A DNA stretch of 64,000 nt from Modestobacter sp. VKM Ac-2984 (GTDB taxonomy: Bacteria; Actinomycetota; Actinomycetes; Mycobacteriales; Geodermatophilaceae): NCBI RefSeq assembly GCF_026967985.1, contig NZ_JAPVBJ010000007.1, positions 186,001-250,000 on the forward strand. Reading direction: 5' to 3'. A program made the translations under genes and the position numbers. Numbering within the stretch: position 1 is the first letter of the stretch; the number at the start of each line of letters is the position of its first letter. Under the pieces are notes generated by a model. The model saw only the letters and a program-made list of their open reading frames with translations. It was not told the origin of the DNA and did not search any database. This document shows positions 41,336 to 50,738 of the stretch, piece by piece.

Positions 41336-42861
41336 CGACGACGGCAGTCGTCGCCGGCTGGGACGTCCCGCAGCTGCGGGGAGCGGTGGTCACCCTCGGG
41401 GTGCTGACCGACCGGCTGGTGCCCTGGCGGAGCCGGCTGGACGAGCTGGGCCGTCAGCTCGGGGCCGCCGGGTCCTGGTCCGGTCCGGCCGGCACGGCGG
41501 CCGCTGCGGCGCTCGTCGAGCTCTCCACGATCACCTCCGGCGTCGGCGGGGCGCTGGCCGCCTCGCTGGCCGACCTGACCGGGCTGTCCGCCGCGGCGGA
41601 CGAGGCGCAGGAGCTGGCCGCCGAGGCCCTCGCGGTCGCCGCGGCCGGCGGGTTCGCGCTGGACGGCGCCGGCCGGGCGGTCGGGGTCCCCGCCCCACCC
41701 CACCCGGCCATGGCACCGGACCAGCTGGCCGACGTGGAGGCCGCCCGGAGCGCCGCGGTGCTCGCCGAGGCCAGAGCCGAGGGGGCTCGTGTCGCGGCAG
41801 CTCGGGCGGGAGCGTGCGCCCGAGCCGCCGAGGAGCCGCTGCTCCGGCTCGGTGCGGTCGACGTCCCGGTGCCGGACCGCTTCGCCGACCTGGTGGACCG
41901 GTTGCCGCCGGCCCCGGCGCCGCAGGTCCCGGCCACCGCCGGCCCGCGGGGCGCCGCGGCCTGGTGGGCCGGTCTGACGGCGGCCGGGCAGCTGCAGGCG
42001 ATCGACGGGCAGCCGAGGGCGGTCGGGGCCCTGGACGGTCTGCCCGCCTGGGCCCGCGACCGGGCGAACCGGGCCAACCTGGCCGCGGCGCTGCGGCACC
42101 TCCCGCCGGGGTCGGTCGGCCACGACACCGCCGGTGTGGTGCAGCGCACCCTGACCGAGCTGGTGGCCGCCGGCTCCGTGGCGCAGCTGCTGCAGTTCGA
42201 CCCGGCGACCGGCCTGGTGGCCCTGTCCGTCGGCGACCTGGACACCGCTGCCGCCGTGGGTGTCCTGGTGCCTGGGGTCGAGACCACGGTCGTCGACGAC
42301 CTGGCCGGGCTGGTCGGTGACGCCCGGGACGTCGCGGCGGCCGCTGCGGTGGCTGCCCCGGGGCTGGCCGTGGCCACGGTCGCCTGGCTGGGCTACCGGA
42401 CACCCCGGTGGTTCACCTCGGTCTCCGAGCACGCCTCCCAGCGCGGGGGGCGCGACCTGGACCGTGCGCTGGACGGGCTGGCCGCCAGTCGTGCTGCCCG
42501 GGCCGCCGGGCCGGCGCCGCGGACGACCGTGCTGGCGCACAGCTACGGGACCGTCGTCACCGGGGAGGCCGCGCGAGCACCGGGCCTCCTGGCCACGGAC
42601 GCCGTCGTCCTGCTGGGCAGCCCCGGCACGGGCACGGGGACGGCGGAGGGGCTGGAGGCGGCGGAGGTCTACGGCGCCTGGTCGGCGGCCGACCCGATCG
42701 CCTGGTCCGGCTGGTACGGAGCCGGCCCGTTCGACACGAGGTTCGGCGACGTCCCCCTGCCGACCGAGCCGACCCAGTGGCACACCCAGTACTACGACCG
42801 GGACCGCCCGACCCTGGCCGCCGTCGGCGCGGTCGTGGCCGGCCCGTGGGCGCCGCGATGA
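41332..42861 (+). CDS. DUF1023 alpha/beta hydrolase with WXG-like N-terminal domain
   Basis: The 509-residue protein has an N-terminal helical region (about 1-190) with a WSGPAGTAAAAALVEL turn, like WXG100/PPE-type helical hairpins. A C-terminal DUF1023 alpha/beta hydrolase domain follows, with the nucleophile elbow VLAHSYGTVVTGE (Ser404) and VVLLGSPGTG. No signal peptide is present. Together with the preceding small protein this looks like a substrate/partner pair of a type VII-like system. Substrate unknown; esterase or lipase activity is likely from the fold. Confidence 0.82.
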   Translation: MTTTAVVAGWDVPQLRGAVVTLGVLTDRLVPWRSRLDELGRQLGAAGSWSGPAGTAAAAALVELSTITSGVGGALAASLADLTGLSAAADEAQELAAEALAVAAAGGFALDGAGRAVGVPAPPHPAMAPDQLADVEAARSAAVLAEARAEGARVAAARAGACARAAEEPLLRLGAVDVPVPDRFADLVDRLPPAPAPQVPATAGPRGAAAWWAGLTAAGQLQAIDGQPRAVGALDGLPAWARDRANRANLAAALRHLPPGSVGHDTAGVVQRTLTELVAAGSVAQLLQFDPATGLVALSVGDLDTAAAVGVLVPGVETTVVDDLAGLVGDARDVAAAAAVAAPGLAVATVAWLGYRTPRWFTSVSEHASQRGGRDLDRALDGLAASRAARAAGPAPRTTVLAHSYGTVVTGEAARAPGLLATDAVVLLGSPGTGTGTAEGLEAAEVYGAWSAADPIAWSGWYGAGPFDTRFGDVPLPTEPTQWHTQYYDRDRPTLAAVGAVVAGPWAPR

Positions 42862-43057
42862 CCTGCGGTCCGGTGCCGGGAACAGTGAGCGACGTCATCC
42901 GTTGGAGGTGGACCAGCCGGGGCGTCCCGGTTCACCGCTGGGCCTCCCGGTCCGGTGGTGGCCTACCGTGGCCTCGCCGAACGGGTACAGCCCGCTCTGC
43001 CCCGTGCGCCACCGGGTCCTCCCCGGCGATTGCACCAGCACCCTCGACAGGAGCACC

Positions 43058-45925
43058 GTGCCGCCCACCAAGACCACGAAGTCAGCCACCAGCACCGGCG
43101 ACCGCGCGCCGCGCAAGCGTGCCGTCGCGGCCGGAGGCAAGCCCCTGGTCATCGTGGAGTCGCCGACCAAGGCGAACAAGATCGCGGGGTACCTCGGCAG
43201 TGACTACGTCGTCGAGGCCAGCGTCGGGCACATCCGTGACCTGCCGCGCAACGCCGCCGACGTGCCCGCCGCGCACAAGGGCGAGTCCTGGGCCCGGCTC
43301 GGTGTCGACGTCGACCACGGCTTCGCCCCGCTCTACGTGGTCAGCCCGGACCGGCGGCAGCAGGTGACCCGGTTGAAGCAGTTGGTCAAGGAAGCCAGCG
43401 AGATCTACCTCGCCACCGATGAGGACCGCGAGGGCGAGGCCATCGCCTGGCACCTGATCGACACGCTCAAGCCGACCGTGCCCATCCGCCGGATGGTGTT
43501 CCACGAGATCACCCGCGAGGCGATCGCCCGCGCCGTGGCGAACCCGCGGGAGCTGGACACCGCGCTGGTCGACGCCCAGGAGACCCGCCGCATCCTCGAC
43601 CGGCTCTACGGCTACGAGGTCTCCCCGGTGCTGTGGAAGAAGGTGCTCCCCAAGCTGTCGGCCGGCCGGGTGCAGTCGGTCGCCACCCGCATCGTCGTGG
43701 AGCGCGAGCGGGCCCGGATGCGGTTCACCGCCGCGGACTACTGGAGCCTCGACGGCGTCTTCGAGGTCGCCGAGCAGCGCACCGCGACCGACGCGGGGGA
43801 GCCGACGACCCTGCGGGCCCGGCTGGTGACCGTGGACGACAGCCGGGTCGCCACCGGCCGTGACTTCGACGCCGACACCGGCACCGTGACCAGCGACGTC
43901 GTCCACCTGGACGAGGCCGGTGCCCGCGGCCTGGCGGCACGCCTGGAGGGCCGGCCGGTCTCGGTCAGCCGGGTCGACGAGCGGGACTACACCCGCAAGC
44001 CCTACGCCCCCTTCATCACCTCCAGCCTGCAGATGGAGGCCGGCCGGAAGCTCGGCTGGTCCTCCGCCCAGGTCATGCGGGTGGCCCAGCGGCTGTACGA
44101 GAACGGCCACATCACCTACATGCGGACCGACTCGACCAACCTGTCGAACGAGGCGATCACCGCCGCCCGCCGGCAGGCCGCCGAGCTGTACGGCGACGCC
44201 TACGTGCCGGCGGAGCCGCGCCGGTACGACAAGAAGGCCAAGGGCGCCCAGGAGGCGCACGAGGCGATCCGCCCGGCGGGTGACTCCTTCCGCACCCCCG
44301 GGCAGCTGGCCGGCCAGCTCGCCCGCGACGAGTTCCGGCTCTACGAGCTGATCTGGCAGCGCACCATCGCCTCCCAGATGGCCAACGCCGTCGGCAAGAC
44401 GCTGAGCATCCGGCTCGTCGGCAGCTCCAGCACCGGCGAGGTCGTGGAGTTCACAGCCTCCGGGCGGACCATCACCTTCCCGGGCTTCCTGCGGGCCTAC
44501 GTCGAGGGCAAGGACGAGGGCTCGGGCAACGACGACGCCGAGGCCGACGACAGCGAGCGCCGGCTGCCCCGGGTGGAGCAGGGGCAGCGGCTGGACACCC
44601 GTGAGCTGGACCCCAAGGGGCACACCACCAGCCCGCCGGCGCGCTACACCGAGCCGAGCCTCACCGCCCGGCTCCAGGAGCTGGAGATCGGCCGGCCCTC
44701 GACGTACGCGTCGATCATGCAGACGATCCAGGACCGCGGGTACGTCTGGAAGAAGGGCTCGGCGCTCGTGCCGTCCTTCGTCGCCTTCGCCGTGGTGAAC
44801 CTGCTCGAACAGCACTTCGCCCAGCTGGTCGACTACGACTTCACCGCGTCGCTGGAACGCGAGCTCGACGAGATCGCCGCCGGGCAGCTGGGCCGGGTCG
44901 ACTGGCTCACCGAGTTCTACTTCGGTGGCGAGGGCCGGCACGCCGGTGGCATCGGTGCGTCCGGTGGGCTGAAGTCCGTCGTCGGCCAGCGGCTGGAGGA
45001 GATCGACGCACGCGGCGTCAACTCCATCCCGTTGCGGGCGCTGGCGCCCGGCGGTGAGCCGGTGGTCGTGCGGGTCGGCCGGTACGGCCCCTACCTGCAG
45101 GCCGGCGGTGAGGACGGCGCGCGGGTGAGCCTCCCCGAGGACGTCGCGCCCGACGAGCTGACGACCGAGCGGGTCACCGAGCTGCTCAACGCCCCCTCCT
45201 CGGACCGGGAGCTGGGCACCGACCCGGAGTCCGGCTTCCCGGTGGCGGTGAAGGCGGGCCGCTACGGCCCCTACGTCACCACGGTCGTGCCCGAGGGCAG
45301 CAAGGAGGCCTCGCGGACCGCCAGCCTGTTCAAGACGATGACGCCGGAGACGGTCACCCTGGAGCAGGCGCTGCAGCTGCTCACCCTGCCGCGCACCATC
45401 GGCAAGGACGCCGAGGGCGCGGAGATCCAGGCGCTCAACGGCCGGTACGGGCCCTACATCAAGAAGGGCACCGACTCGCGCTCGCTGGAGAGCGAGGACG
45501 CGCTCTTCACGATCACCCTCGACGAGGCGCTGGCGATCTTCGCGCAGCCCAAGCAGCGGGGCCGGGCCGCGGCCAAGGCGCCGCTCAAGGAGCTGGGTGC
45601 GGACCCGGTCAGCCAGGGGCAGGTCACCGTGCGCGAGGGCCGCTTCGGCCCCTACGTCACCGACGGGGAGGTCAACGCCAGCCTGCGCAAGGGCGACGAG
45701 GTCGAGACGATCACCCTGGAGCGGGCGGCCGAGCTGCTCGCCGACCGCCGTGAGCGTGCGCCGGTGAAGAAGAAGGCGGCCAAGAAGACCGCTGCCAAGA
45801 AGGCACCGGCGAAGAAGGCCACCGCCAAGAAGGCCACCGCGAAGAAGACGACGGCGAAGAAGACGGCCGCCGAGCCAGCGCAGGCGGCCACGGAGGTCGA
45901 GGAGCGGGTCCCGGCCGGCAGCTGA
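43058..45925 (+). CDS. topA: DNA topoisomerase I (type IA)
   Basis: The 955-residue enzyme relaxes negative supercoils. The TOPRIM domain starts PLVIVESPTKANKIAGYLGS and includes YLATDEDREGEAIAWH. The catalytic tyrosine is in HITYMRTDSTN (Tyr354). The C-terminal half has several GRYGPYL/GRFGPYV repeats in place of zinc fingers. It ends in a lysine/alanine repeat tail (AKKAPAKKATAKKATAKK) that aids DNA binding and processivity in actinobacterial TopA. The GTG at 43058 follows ACAGGAGCACC. It starts a housekeeping block after a 196-base gap in which I see no other gene. Confidence 0.97.
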   Translation: MPPTKTTKSATSTGDRAPRKRAVAAGGKPLVIVESPTKANKIAGYLGSDYVVEASVGHIRDLPRNAADVPAAHKGESWARLGVDVDHGFAPLYVVSPDRRQQVTRLKQLVKEASEIYLATDEDREGEAIAWHLIDTLKPTVPIRRMVFHEITREAIARAVANPRELDTALVDAQETRRILDRLYGYEVSPVLWKKVLPKLSAGRVQSVATRIVVERERARMRFTAADYWSLDGVFEVAEQRTATDAGEPTTLRARLVTVDDSRVATGRDFDADTGTVTSDVVHLDEAGARGLAARLEGRPVSVSRVDERDYTRKPYAPFITSSLQMEAGRKLGWSSAQVMRVAQRLYENGHITYMRTDSTNLSNEAITAARRQAAELYGDAYVPAEPRRYDKKAKGAQEAHEAIRPAGDSFRTPGQLAGQLARDEFRLYELIWQRTIASQMANAVGKTLSIRLVGSSSTGEVVEFTASGRTITFPGFLRAYVEGKDEGSGNDDAEADDSERRLPRVEQGQRLDTRELDPKGHTTSPPARYTEPSLTARLQELEIGRPSTYASIMQTIQDRGYVWKKGSALVPSFVAFAVVNLLEQHFAQLVDYDFTASLERELDEIAAGQLGRVDWLTEFYFGGEGRHAGGIGASGGLKSVVGQRLEEIDARGVNSIPLRALAPGGEPVVVRVGRYGPYLQAGGEDGARVSLPEDVAPDELTTERVTELLNAPSSDRELGTDPESGFPVAVKAGRYGPYVTTVVPEGSKEASRTASLFKTMTPETVTLEQALQLLTLPRTIGKDAEGAEIQALNGRYGPYIKKGTDSRSLESEDALFTITLDEALAIFAQPKQRGRAAAKAPLKELGADPVSQGQVTVREGRFGPYVTDGEVNASLRKGDEVETITLERAAELLADRRERAPVKKKAAKKTAAKKAPAKKATAKKATAKKTTAKKTAAEPAQAATEVEERVPAGS

Positions 45926-45957
45926 CGTACCGCCGGGCGGACGGGTCGGAGGGGCGG

Positions 45958-46701
45958 GTGGAGGGCTGGGAAGAGCGGCGGACGTCGTTCGGTGCGGTCG
46001 CGGCCGACTACGCCGCCCTCCGGCCCACCTACCCGCCCGACGTGGTCGGGTTCCTGCTCGGCGACGCCCCGCGCCGGGTGCTGGACCTGGGGGCCGGGAC
46101 CGGCCTGCTCACCGACCGTCTGGTGGCCGCCGGGCACGAGGTGGTCGCCGTCGACCTGTCCGGGGAGATGCTGGCGCAGCTGCGTGAGCGGCTGCCCCGG
46201 GTGCGGGTGGCCACCGGGGGAGCGGAGTCGGTCCCGTTGCCCGACGCCCACGTGGACGCGGTCGTCGCCGGGCAGGCCGCGCACTGGTTCGACGTCGTCC
46301 CCGCGACCGCCGAACTGCGCCGGGTGCTCCGGCCGGGTGGGGTGGTCGGCCTGGTCTGGAACACCCGGGACGAGCGGGTGCGGTGGGTGCGCGCCCTCGG
46401 TGAGCTGCTCGCCGACGAGGCCCGAGACCACGAGGCCGACCAGACGGTGGTGGCCCGGTTCGCTGCCGAGCTGCCCGCCGAGGTGGCGGTGGCCGACTCC
46501 GCCGTCGCGCAGCGGGTGACCCCCGAGCAGGTCGTCGCCGGCATCGGCACCCGCAGCTACGTGGCGATGATGGACGATGCCCGGCGGGCGGAGTTCCTCG
46601 GTCAGGTGCGGGAGCTGCTGGCCACCCACCCCGACACCCGGGGAGCCGCGCAGCTCGAGCTGCCGTACACCACCCGGGCGTACCGACTCACCCCCCGCTG
46701 A
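45958..46701 (+). CDS. Class I SAM-dependent methyltransferase
   Basis: The 247-residue methyltransferase has motif I VLDLGAGTGLLTDRLVAAG, the acidic residue after strand 2 in VVAVDLSGEM, and motif III-like LRRVLRPGGVVGLVWNTRDE. It is of the methyltransferase domain 11 type. The start FGAVAADYAALRPTYP resembles small-molecule (for example trans-aconitate or ubiquinone-like) methylases of actinobacteria. The GTG at 45958 lies 32 bases after topA. The substrate cannot be inferred. Confidence 0.88.
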   Translation: MEGWEERRTSFGAVAADYAALRPTYPPDVVGFLLGDAPRRVLDLGAGTGLLTDRLVAAGHEVVAVDLSGEMLAQLRERLPRVRVATGGAESVPLPDAHVDAVVAGQAAHWFDVVPATAELRRVLRPGGVVGLVWNTRDERVRWVRALGELLADEARDHEADQTVVARFAAELPAEVAVADSAVAQRVTPEQVVAGIGTRSYVAMMDDARRAEFLGQVRELLATHPDTRGAAQLELPYTTRAYRLTPR

Positions 46702-46778
46702 TTTCGGCCGCCGGCCCGGTCGGGCGCCTGGCCCGGAGGAGTGGAAATCGACCGGACTCGTCGGTCCCGACCGGTACG

Positions 46779-49214
46779 GTGACCGAGCCGAGGCCACGAC
46801 ACGGCCACGTCCCGCGGCGCTCCGGTGCCGCCACACCCCGGGGGTCTTCGATCAGCTCCGACCCGACGGACCGCCCGTCCCCGGGCGGCTCGTCCGCTGC
46901 GACGCCGGCGGCCGACGGGAGCCGCACGCCGTCCGGCGCCGCGCCCGGCTCGGGTGGCATCGATGACGGCGGTCCCGGAAGGGCACCGGCTGCAGTGCCC
47001 CCGGACGGGCTCCCGGCGGCCGGCGCACCCACCCCGGACAGCGCCGGCCTGCCGCTGCTCGAGCCGCAGGACGACGCGCCGGGTGACGACCGGTCCGGTG
47101 CGGACGACGAGGAGCACCTCGGCGCCGGAGCGGTCGGTCAGGTCGCGAAGATCCGCGCGGTGCTACGGGTGCGCGACTTCCGCAAGCTGTGGCTGTCCAT
47201 GTCGCTGTCCAGCTTCGGCGACTGGCTCGGGCTGCTGGCGATCACCGCGACCGCCACCACGCTGGTCGACGGCTACATGGCCAGCAACCTGGCCCTCAGC
47301 GGCGTCCTGCTCTTCCGGCTGCTGCCGGCGCTGGTGCTCGGGCCGCTGGCCGGGGTCTTCGCCGACCGGTTCGACCGACGCAAGACGATGGTGCTCACCG
47401 ACCTCTTCCGGTTCGGCCTCTTCGCCTCCATCCCGCTGGTCGACAACCTGATCTGGCTGTTCATCGCGCAGTTCCTCATCGAGGTGGTCAGCCTCTTCTG
47501 GACCCCGGCCAAGGACGCCGCCGTCCCGAACATGCTCCGCAAGGACCAGTTGGAGCCGGCCAACCAGCTGTCCCTGATCACCACCTACGGGATCACCCCG
47601 GTGCTCGCCGGTGGCGTCTACGCGGTGCTCAACACCTCCGGGGGCCGGCTGAGCCAGCTGCTCCCCGGGCTCGACCAGATCGCCCTCGCGCTCTACCTGA
47701 ACGCGCTGACCTTCCTGGTCGCGGCCGTCGTCATCTGGAACCTGCCCTCGATCAGCGGTCGCCGGGCCGCCCGGCCCGAGGCGCCGCAGGAGAGCTTCCT
47801 CGGCTCGCTCAAGGCGGGCTTCTCCTTCGCCGGGCACACCCGTCTGGTCCGCGGGCTGATCCTCGGGATCACCGGGGCCTTCGCCGCTGCCGGCGCGATC
47901 ATCGCGACCGGGCAGTTCTACGTGAACGACCTCGGTGGGGGGCAGGCGGCCTACGGGCTGCTGTTCGGGGCGGTCTTCGTCGGCCTCGGCCTGGGCATCG
48001 GCCTGGGCCCCAGCATCGCCCACGACCTGGCCCGCGAGCGCATCTTCGGGGTGGCCATCGTCGGCGCCGGGGTCGCCGTGCTGTTCATGTCGTGGATCGC
48101 CACGTTGTGGGTGGCGCTGCTGCTGGTCGTGCTGATGGGCTTCTTCGCCGGCATCGCCTACCTGGCCGGCTTCACCCTGCTCGGCACGGAGGTCGACGAC
48201 GCGATCCGCGGCCGCACGTTCGCCATCGTCCAGTCCCTCGTCCGCGCCTCGCTCATCCTCTCCCTCGCGACGGTGCCGATCGGCGTGGGCGTGATCGGCC
48301 AGAACCAGGTCGACGTCGGCGTCCTGACGCTGGCGGTCACCGGGGAGCGGGTCATGCTGTTCGTCGCCGGCCTGCTGGCCGTCGGCGTCGGCGTGGTCGC
48401 CTACCGGCAGATGGACGACGGCCGCCCGGTGCCGCTGCTGGCCGACGTCGTCACCGCGCTGCGCCGGGACACCACCGCGCGGCGACGGCTGGCCGGAGGC
48501 GGGGTGTTCATCGCCTTCGAGGGCGGCGAGGGGGCGGGCAAGTCGACGCAGGTGCGCCGCCTGCAGGAGTGGCTGACCGGGGAGGGGCTGGTCGCCCGGA
48601 CCACCCGCGAACCGGGCGGGACGGCGCTGGGCGGGAAGGTCCGGACGCTGCTGCTGGACCCGGCCAGCGCCGGGCTGTCGCCGCGGGCCGAGGCGCTCAT
48701 GTACGCCGCCGACCGCGCGCAGCACGTGCACGACGTCCTCCGTCCGGCACTGGACGCCGGAGAGGTGGTGATCACCGACCGGTTCGTGGACAGCTCGCTG
48801 GCCTACCAGGGCGCCGGCCGCACGATCCCGATGGACGACGTCCGCTCGATCTCCCGCTGGGCCACCCAGGGGCTGCGTCCGGACCTCACCCTGCTCCTGG
48901 ACCTGCCGCCCGAGGTCGGCCTGGCCCGGGCCCGGGGGCGGGCCGCGGCAGACCGGCTGGAGTCGGAGTCGCTGGACTTCCACCAGCGGGTCCGCCGGAC
49001 GTTCCTCGCCCTGGCCGAGGCCGAGCCCGACCGCTACCTGGTGCTCGACGCCCGCCGGTCGCCGGAGGAGATCGCCGCCGCCATCCGCACTCGGGTGAGC
49101 GTGCTGCTGGAGGGCCTGCCGCTGCAGCAGCTCCCGGCCGACGTGTCGGTGCCGCACAGCCGCCGCGGCAGCGACCACGTCCAGACGGGGCCGACGCCTC
49201 AGTTGCACCCATGA
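46779..49214 (+). CDS. tmk: Bifunctional MFS transporter / dTMP kinase
   Basis: The 811-residue protein has three parts. Residues 1-120 are a low-complexity Pro/Ser/Gly/Asp-rich extension. Residues 125-560 form an MFS transporter with FRKLWLSMSLSSFGDWLGLL, the motif A-like VFADRFDRRKTMV and about 12 helices. Residues 575-790 form thymidylate kinase, with P-loop FIAFEGGEGAGKSTQ, TTREPGGTALG and ITDRFVDSSLAYQG. Tmk phosphorylates dTMP for DNA synthesis. No stop or start context separates the two parts, and such a fusion is known in actinobacteria. It therefore seems real, placing Tmk at the membrane. The stop overlaps holB (ATGA). The GTG at 46779 is uncertain. Confidence 0.9.
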   Translation: MTEPRPRHGHVPRRSGAATPRGSSISSDPTDRPSPGGSSAATPAADGSRTPSGAAPGSGGIDDGGPGRAPAAVPPDGLPAAGAPTPDSAGLPLLEPQDDAPGDDRSGADDEEHLGAGAVGQVAKIRAVLRVRDFRKLWLSMSLSSFGDWLGLLAITATATTLVDGYMASNLALSGVLLFRLLPALVLGPLAGVFADRFDRRKTMVLTDLFRFGLFASIPLVDNLIWLFIAQFLIEVVSLFWTPAKDAAVPNMLRKDQLEPANQLSLITTYGITPVLAGGVYAVLNTSGGRLSQLLPGLDQIALALYLNALTFLVAAVVIWNLPSISGRRAARPEAPQESFLGSLKAGFSFAGHTRLVRGLILGITGAFAAAGAIIATGQFYVNDLGGGQAAYGLLFGAVFVGLGLGIGLGPSIAHDLARERIFGVAIVGAGVAVLFMSWIATLWVALLLVVLMGFFAGIAYLAGFTLLGTEVDDAIRGRTFAIVQSLVRASLILSLATVPIGVGVIGQNQVDVGVLTLAVTGERVMLFVAGLLAVGVGVVAYRQMDDGRPVPLLADVVTALRRDTTARRRLAGGGVFIAFEGGEGAGKSTQVRRLQEWLTGEGLVARTTREPGGTALGGKVRTLLLDPASAGLSPRAEALMYAADRAQHVHDVLRPALDAGEVVITDRFVDSSLAYQGAGRTIPMDDVRSISRWATQGLRPDLTLLLDLPPEVGLARARGRAAADRLESESLDFHQRVRRTFLALAEAEPDRYLVLDARRSPEEIAAAIRTRVSVLLEGLPLQQLPADVSVPHSRRGSDHVQTGPTPQLHP

Positions 49215-50425
49215 GCCAGAGTGGAGCCGTGACGACGGCGACCGCCCTGCCCGCCCCTGGCGTGTGGGCCGACGTGGTGGGGCAGCCGGCCGTGGTGGCC
49301 GAGCTGCAGGCCGCGGTGGCCCAGCCGGCGGCGATGACGCACGCCTGGCTGTTCACCGGGCCGCCCGGCTCCGGCCGGTCGGTGGCCGCCCGCGCCTTCG
49401 CTGCCGCGCTGCAGTGCCCGGCCGGTGGGGACGGCACCTGCCACGCCTGCCGGACCGTGCTGGCCGGCAGCCACGCCGACGTGCACCGGGTGGTGCCCGA
49501 GGGGCTGTCCATCGGGGTCGCCGAGGTGCGGCAGATCGTCCGCACCGCGGGCCGCGCGCCCTCGCAGGGGCGCTGGCAGATCGTGGTCGTCGAGGACGCC
49601 GACCGGATGACCGAGCAGGCCTCCAACACGGTGCTCAAGATGCTGGAGGAGCCGCCGCCGCGGACGGTCTTCCTGCTCTGCGCGCCCTCGCTGCACCCCG
49701 ACGACGTGCCGGTCACCATCCGCTCCCGCTGCCGGGTGGTGGCCCTGCGCACCCCGCGGATCGAGGCGGTCACCGAGGTGCTGGTCCGCCGGGACGGCAT
49801 CGACCCGGCGCTGGCCGCCTGGTCCGCGGCGGCCGCCGGCGGGCACGTCGGCCGGGCCCGGCACCTCGCCCGGGACGAGTCGGCCCGGCTGGCCCGCAAG
49901 GCGGTGCTGGACATCCCGCTGTCGCTGGTCTCGCTGGCGGCCTGCCTGCACGCCGCCGACGACCTGGTCGGGACGGCCAAGGACGAGTCGGACAAGACCG
50001 TCGCCGAGGTCGACGCGGTCGAGACCGACGCCGTCAAGGCCAGCCTGGGTGTGGGCGCGCGCGGGCCGGGGGTCGCCGCCGCCAGTCGCGGGGCCGGTCA
50101 GCTCAAGGAGCTGGAGACGCGGCAGAAGCGGCGGGCCACCCGGATCGGCCGGGACTCCCTGGACCGGGCGCTGGTCGACCTGGCGGCGCTCTACCGGGAC
50201 GCGCTGGTGATCAGCTCGATGGGCGGCCCGGCCGGGGAGCTGACGCTGCCGCTCGCCCACCCCGACCGTCGGGCGGACGCCGTCGAGCTGGCCCGCCGGA
50301 TCGGCGCCGAGGGCGCGCTGCGCCGGATCGACGCCGTGTTGGCCGCGCGCACCGCACTGGAGCAGAACGTGAAGCCGCAGATCGCCGTGGAGGCGCTGAC
50401 GGTCGCCCTGCGGCTGCCGGCCTGA
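49211..50425 (+). CDS. holB: DNA polymerase III delta' subunit
   Basis: The 404-residue clamp-loader subunit has an AAA+ fold with TGPPGSGRSVAARAFA in the Walker A position. The invariant lysine is replaced by Arg, as expected for the non-hydrolysing delta' subunit. A zinc finger uses CPAGGDGTCHACRTVL, and the sensor/arginine-finger segment is TIRSRCRVVALRTP. The C-terminal collar region is longer than in E. coli and contains charged helices. It overlaps the MFS-tmk gene by 4 bases, as tmk-holB pairs often do. Confidence 0.95.
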   Translation: MSQSGAVTTATALPAPGVWADVVGQPAVVAELQAAVAQPAAMTHAWLFTGPPGSGRSVAARAFAAALQCPAGGDGTCHACRTVLAGSHADVHRVVPEGLSIGVAEVRQIVRTAGRAPSQGRWQIVVVEDADRMTEQASNTVLKMLEEPPPRTVFLLCAPSLHPDDVPVTIRSRCRVVALRTPRIEAVTEVLVRRDGIDPALAAWSAAAAGGHVGRARHLARDESARLARKAVLDIPLSLVSLAACLHAADDLVGTAKDESDKTVAEVDAVETDAVKASLGVGARGPGVAAASRGAGQLKELETRQKRRATRIGRDSLDRALVDLAALYRDALVISSMGGPAGELTLPLAHPDRRADAVELARRIGAEGALRRIDAVLAARTALEQNVKPQIAVEALTVALRLPA

Positions 50426-50507
50426 GCCGCTTCCTCGAGCGCGTCGCCACACCGCGGGGGCGTCGCAGGACGGGCGCGGCGGTGCCGTAAGCTCACTCGC
50501 GCAGTCC

Positions 50508-50580
50508 GCCGCCTTAGCTCAGTCGGTAGAGCATCTCACTCGTAATGAGAAGGTCGTCGGTTCGATTCCGACAGGCGGCT
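50508..50580 (+). tRNA. tRNA-Thr (anticodon CGT)
   Basis: The 73-base cloverleaf has the acceptor stem GCCGCCT/AGGCGGC with discriminator T, D-loop AGCTCAGTCGGTAGAGC, anticodon stem TCTCA/TGAGA with loop CTCGTAA (anticodon CGT, reading ACG), and T-arm GTCGGTTCGATTCCGAC. CCA is not encoded. A TAAGCT hexamer 15 bases upstream could be the -10 element. Confidence 0.97.
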
Positions 50581-50607
50581 CTCCTTCCTCCGTCTCCCCG
50601 CCTCGGT

Positions 50608-50628
50608 CGGCGCACGTGTCGTGCGCCG
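50608..50628. terminator. Terminator hairpin after tRNA-Thr
   Basis: CGGCGCAC (50608-50615) pairs perfectly with GTGCGCCG (50621-50628) over a 5-base loop, 28 bases after the tRNA end. Confidence 0.65.
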
Positions 50629-50669
50629 CTGCGGGACACCACCGTCACCCGCCGTCCGGCGGATGTGGA

Positions 50670-50701
50670 ACGGCGGCGCACCCGGGTGGGTGCGCCGCCG
50701 T
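50670..50701. terminator. Terminator hairpin after ppa
   Basis: A perfect 14-bp stem (50670-50683 with 50688-50701) has the 4-base loop GGGT. It lies 37 bases past the ppa stop, which reads on the minus strand, and can also stop rightward transcription from the tRNA. Confidence 0.8.
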
Positions 50702-50738
50702 CTGGTCGGTGCGTGTTCGGCGAGGTCCGCCGCTGGGG

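Noticed and set aside
46779-49214. Frameshift or missing stop between an MFS gene and tmk
   Set aside because: The linker has no internal start context, repeat or stop in another frame that would restore two genes, and this fusion is known in actinobacteria.
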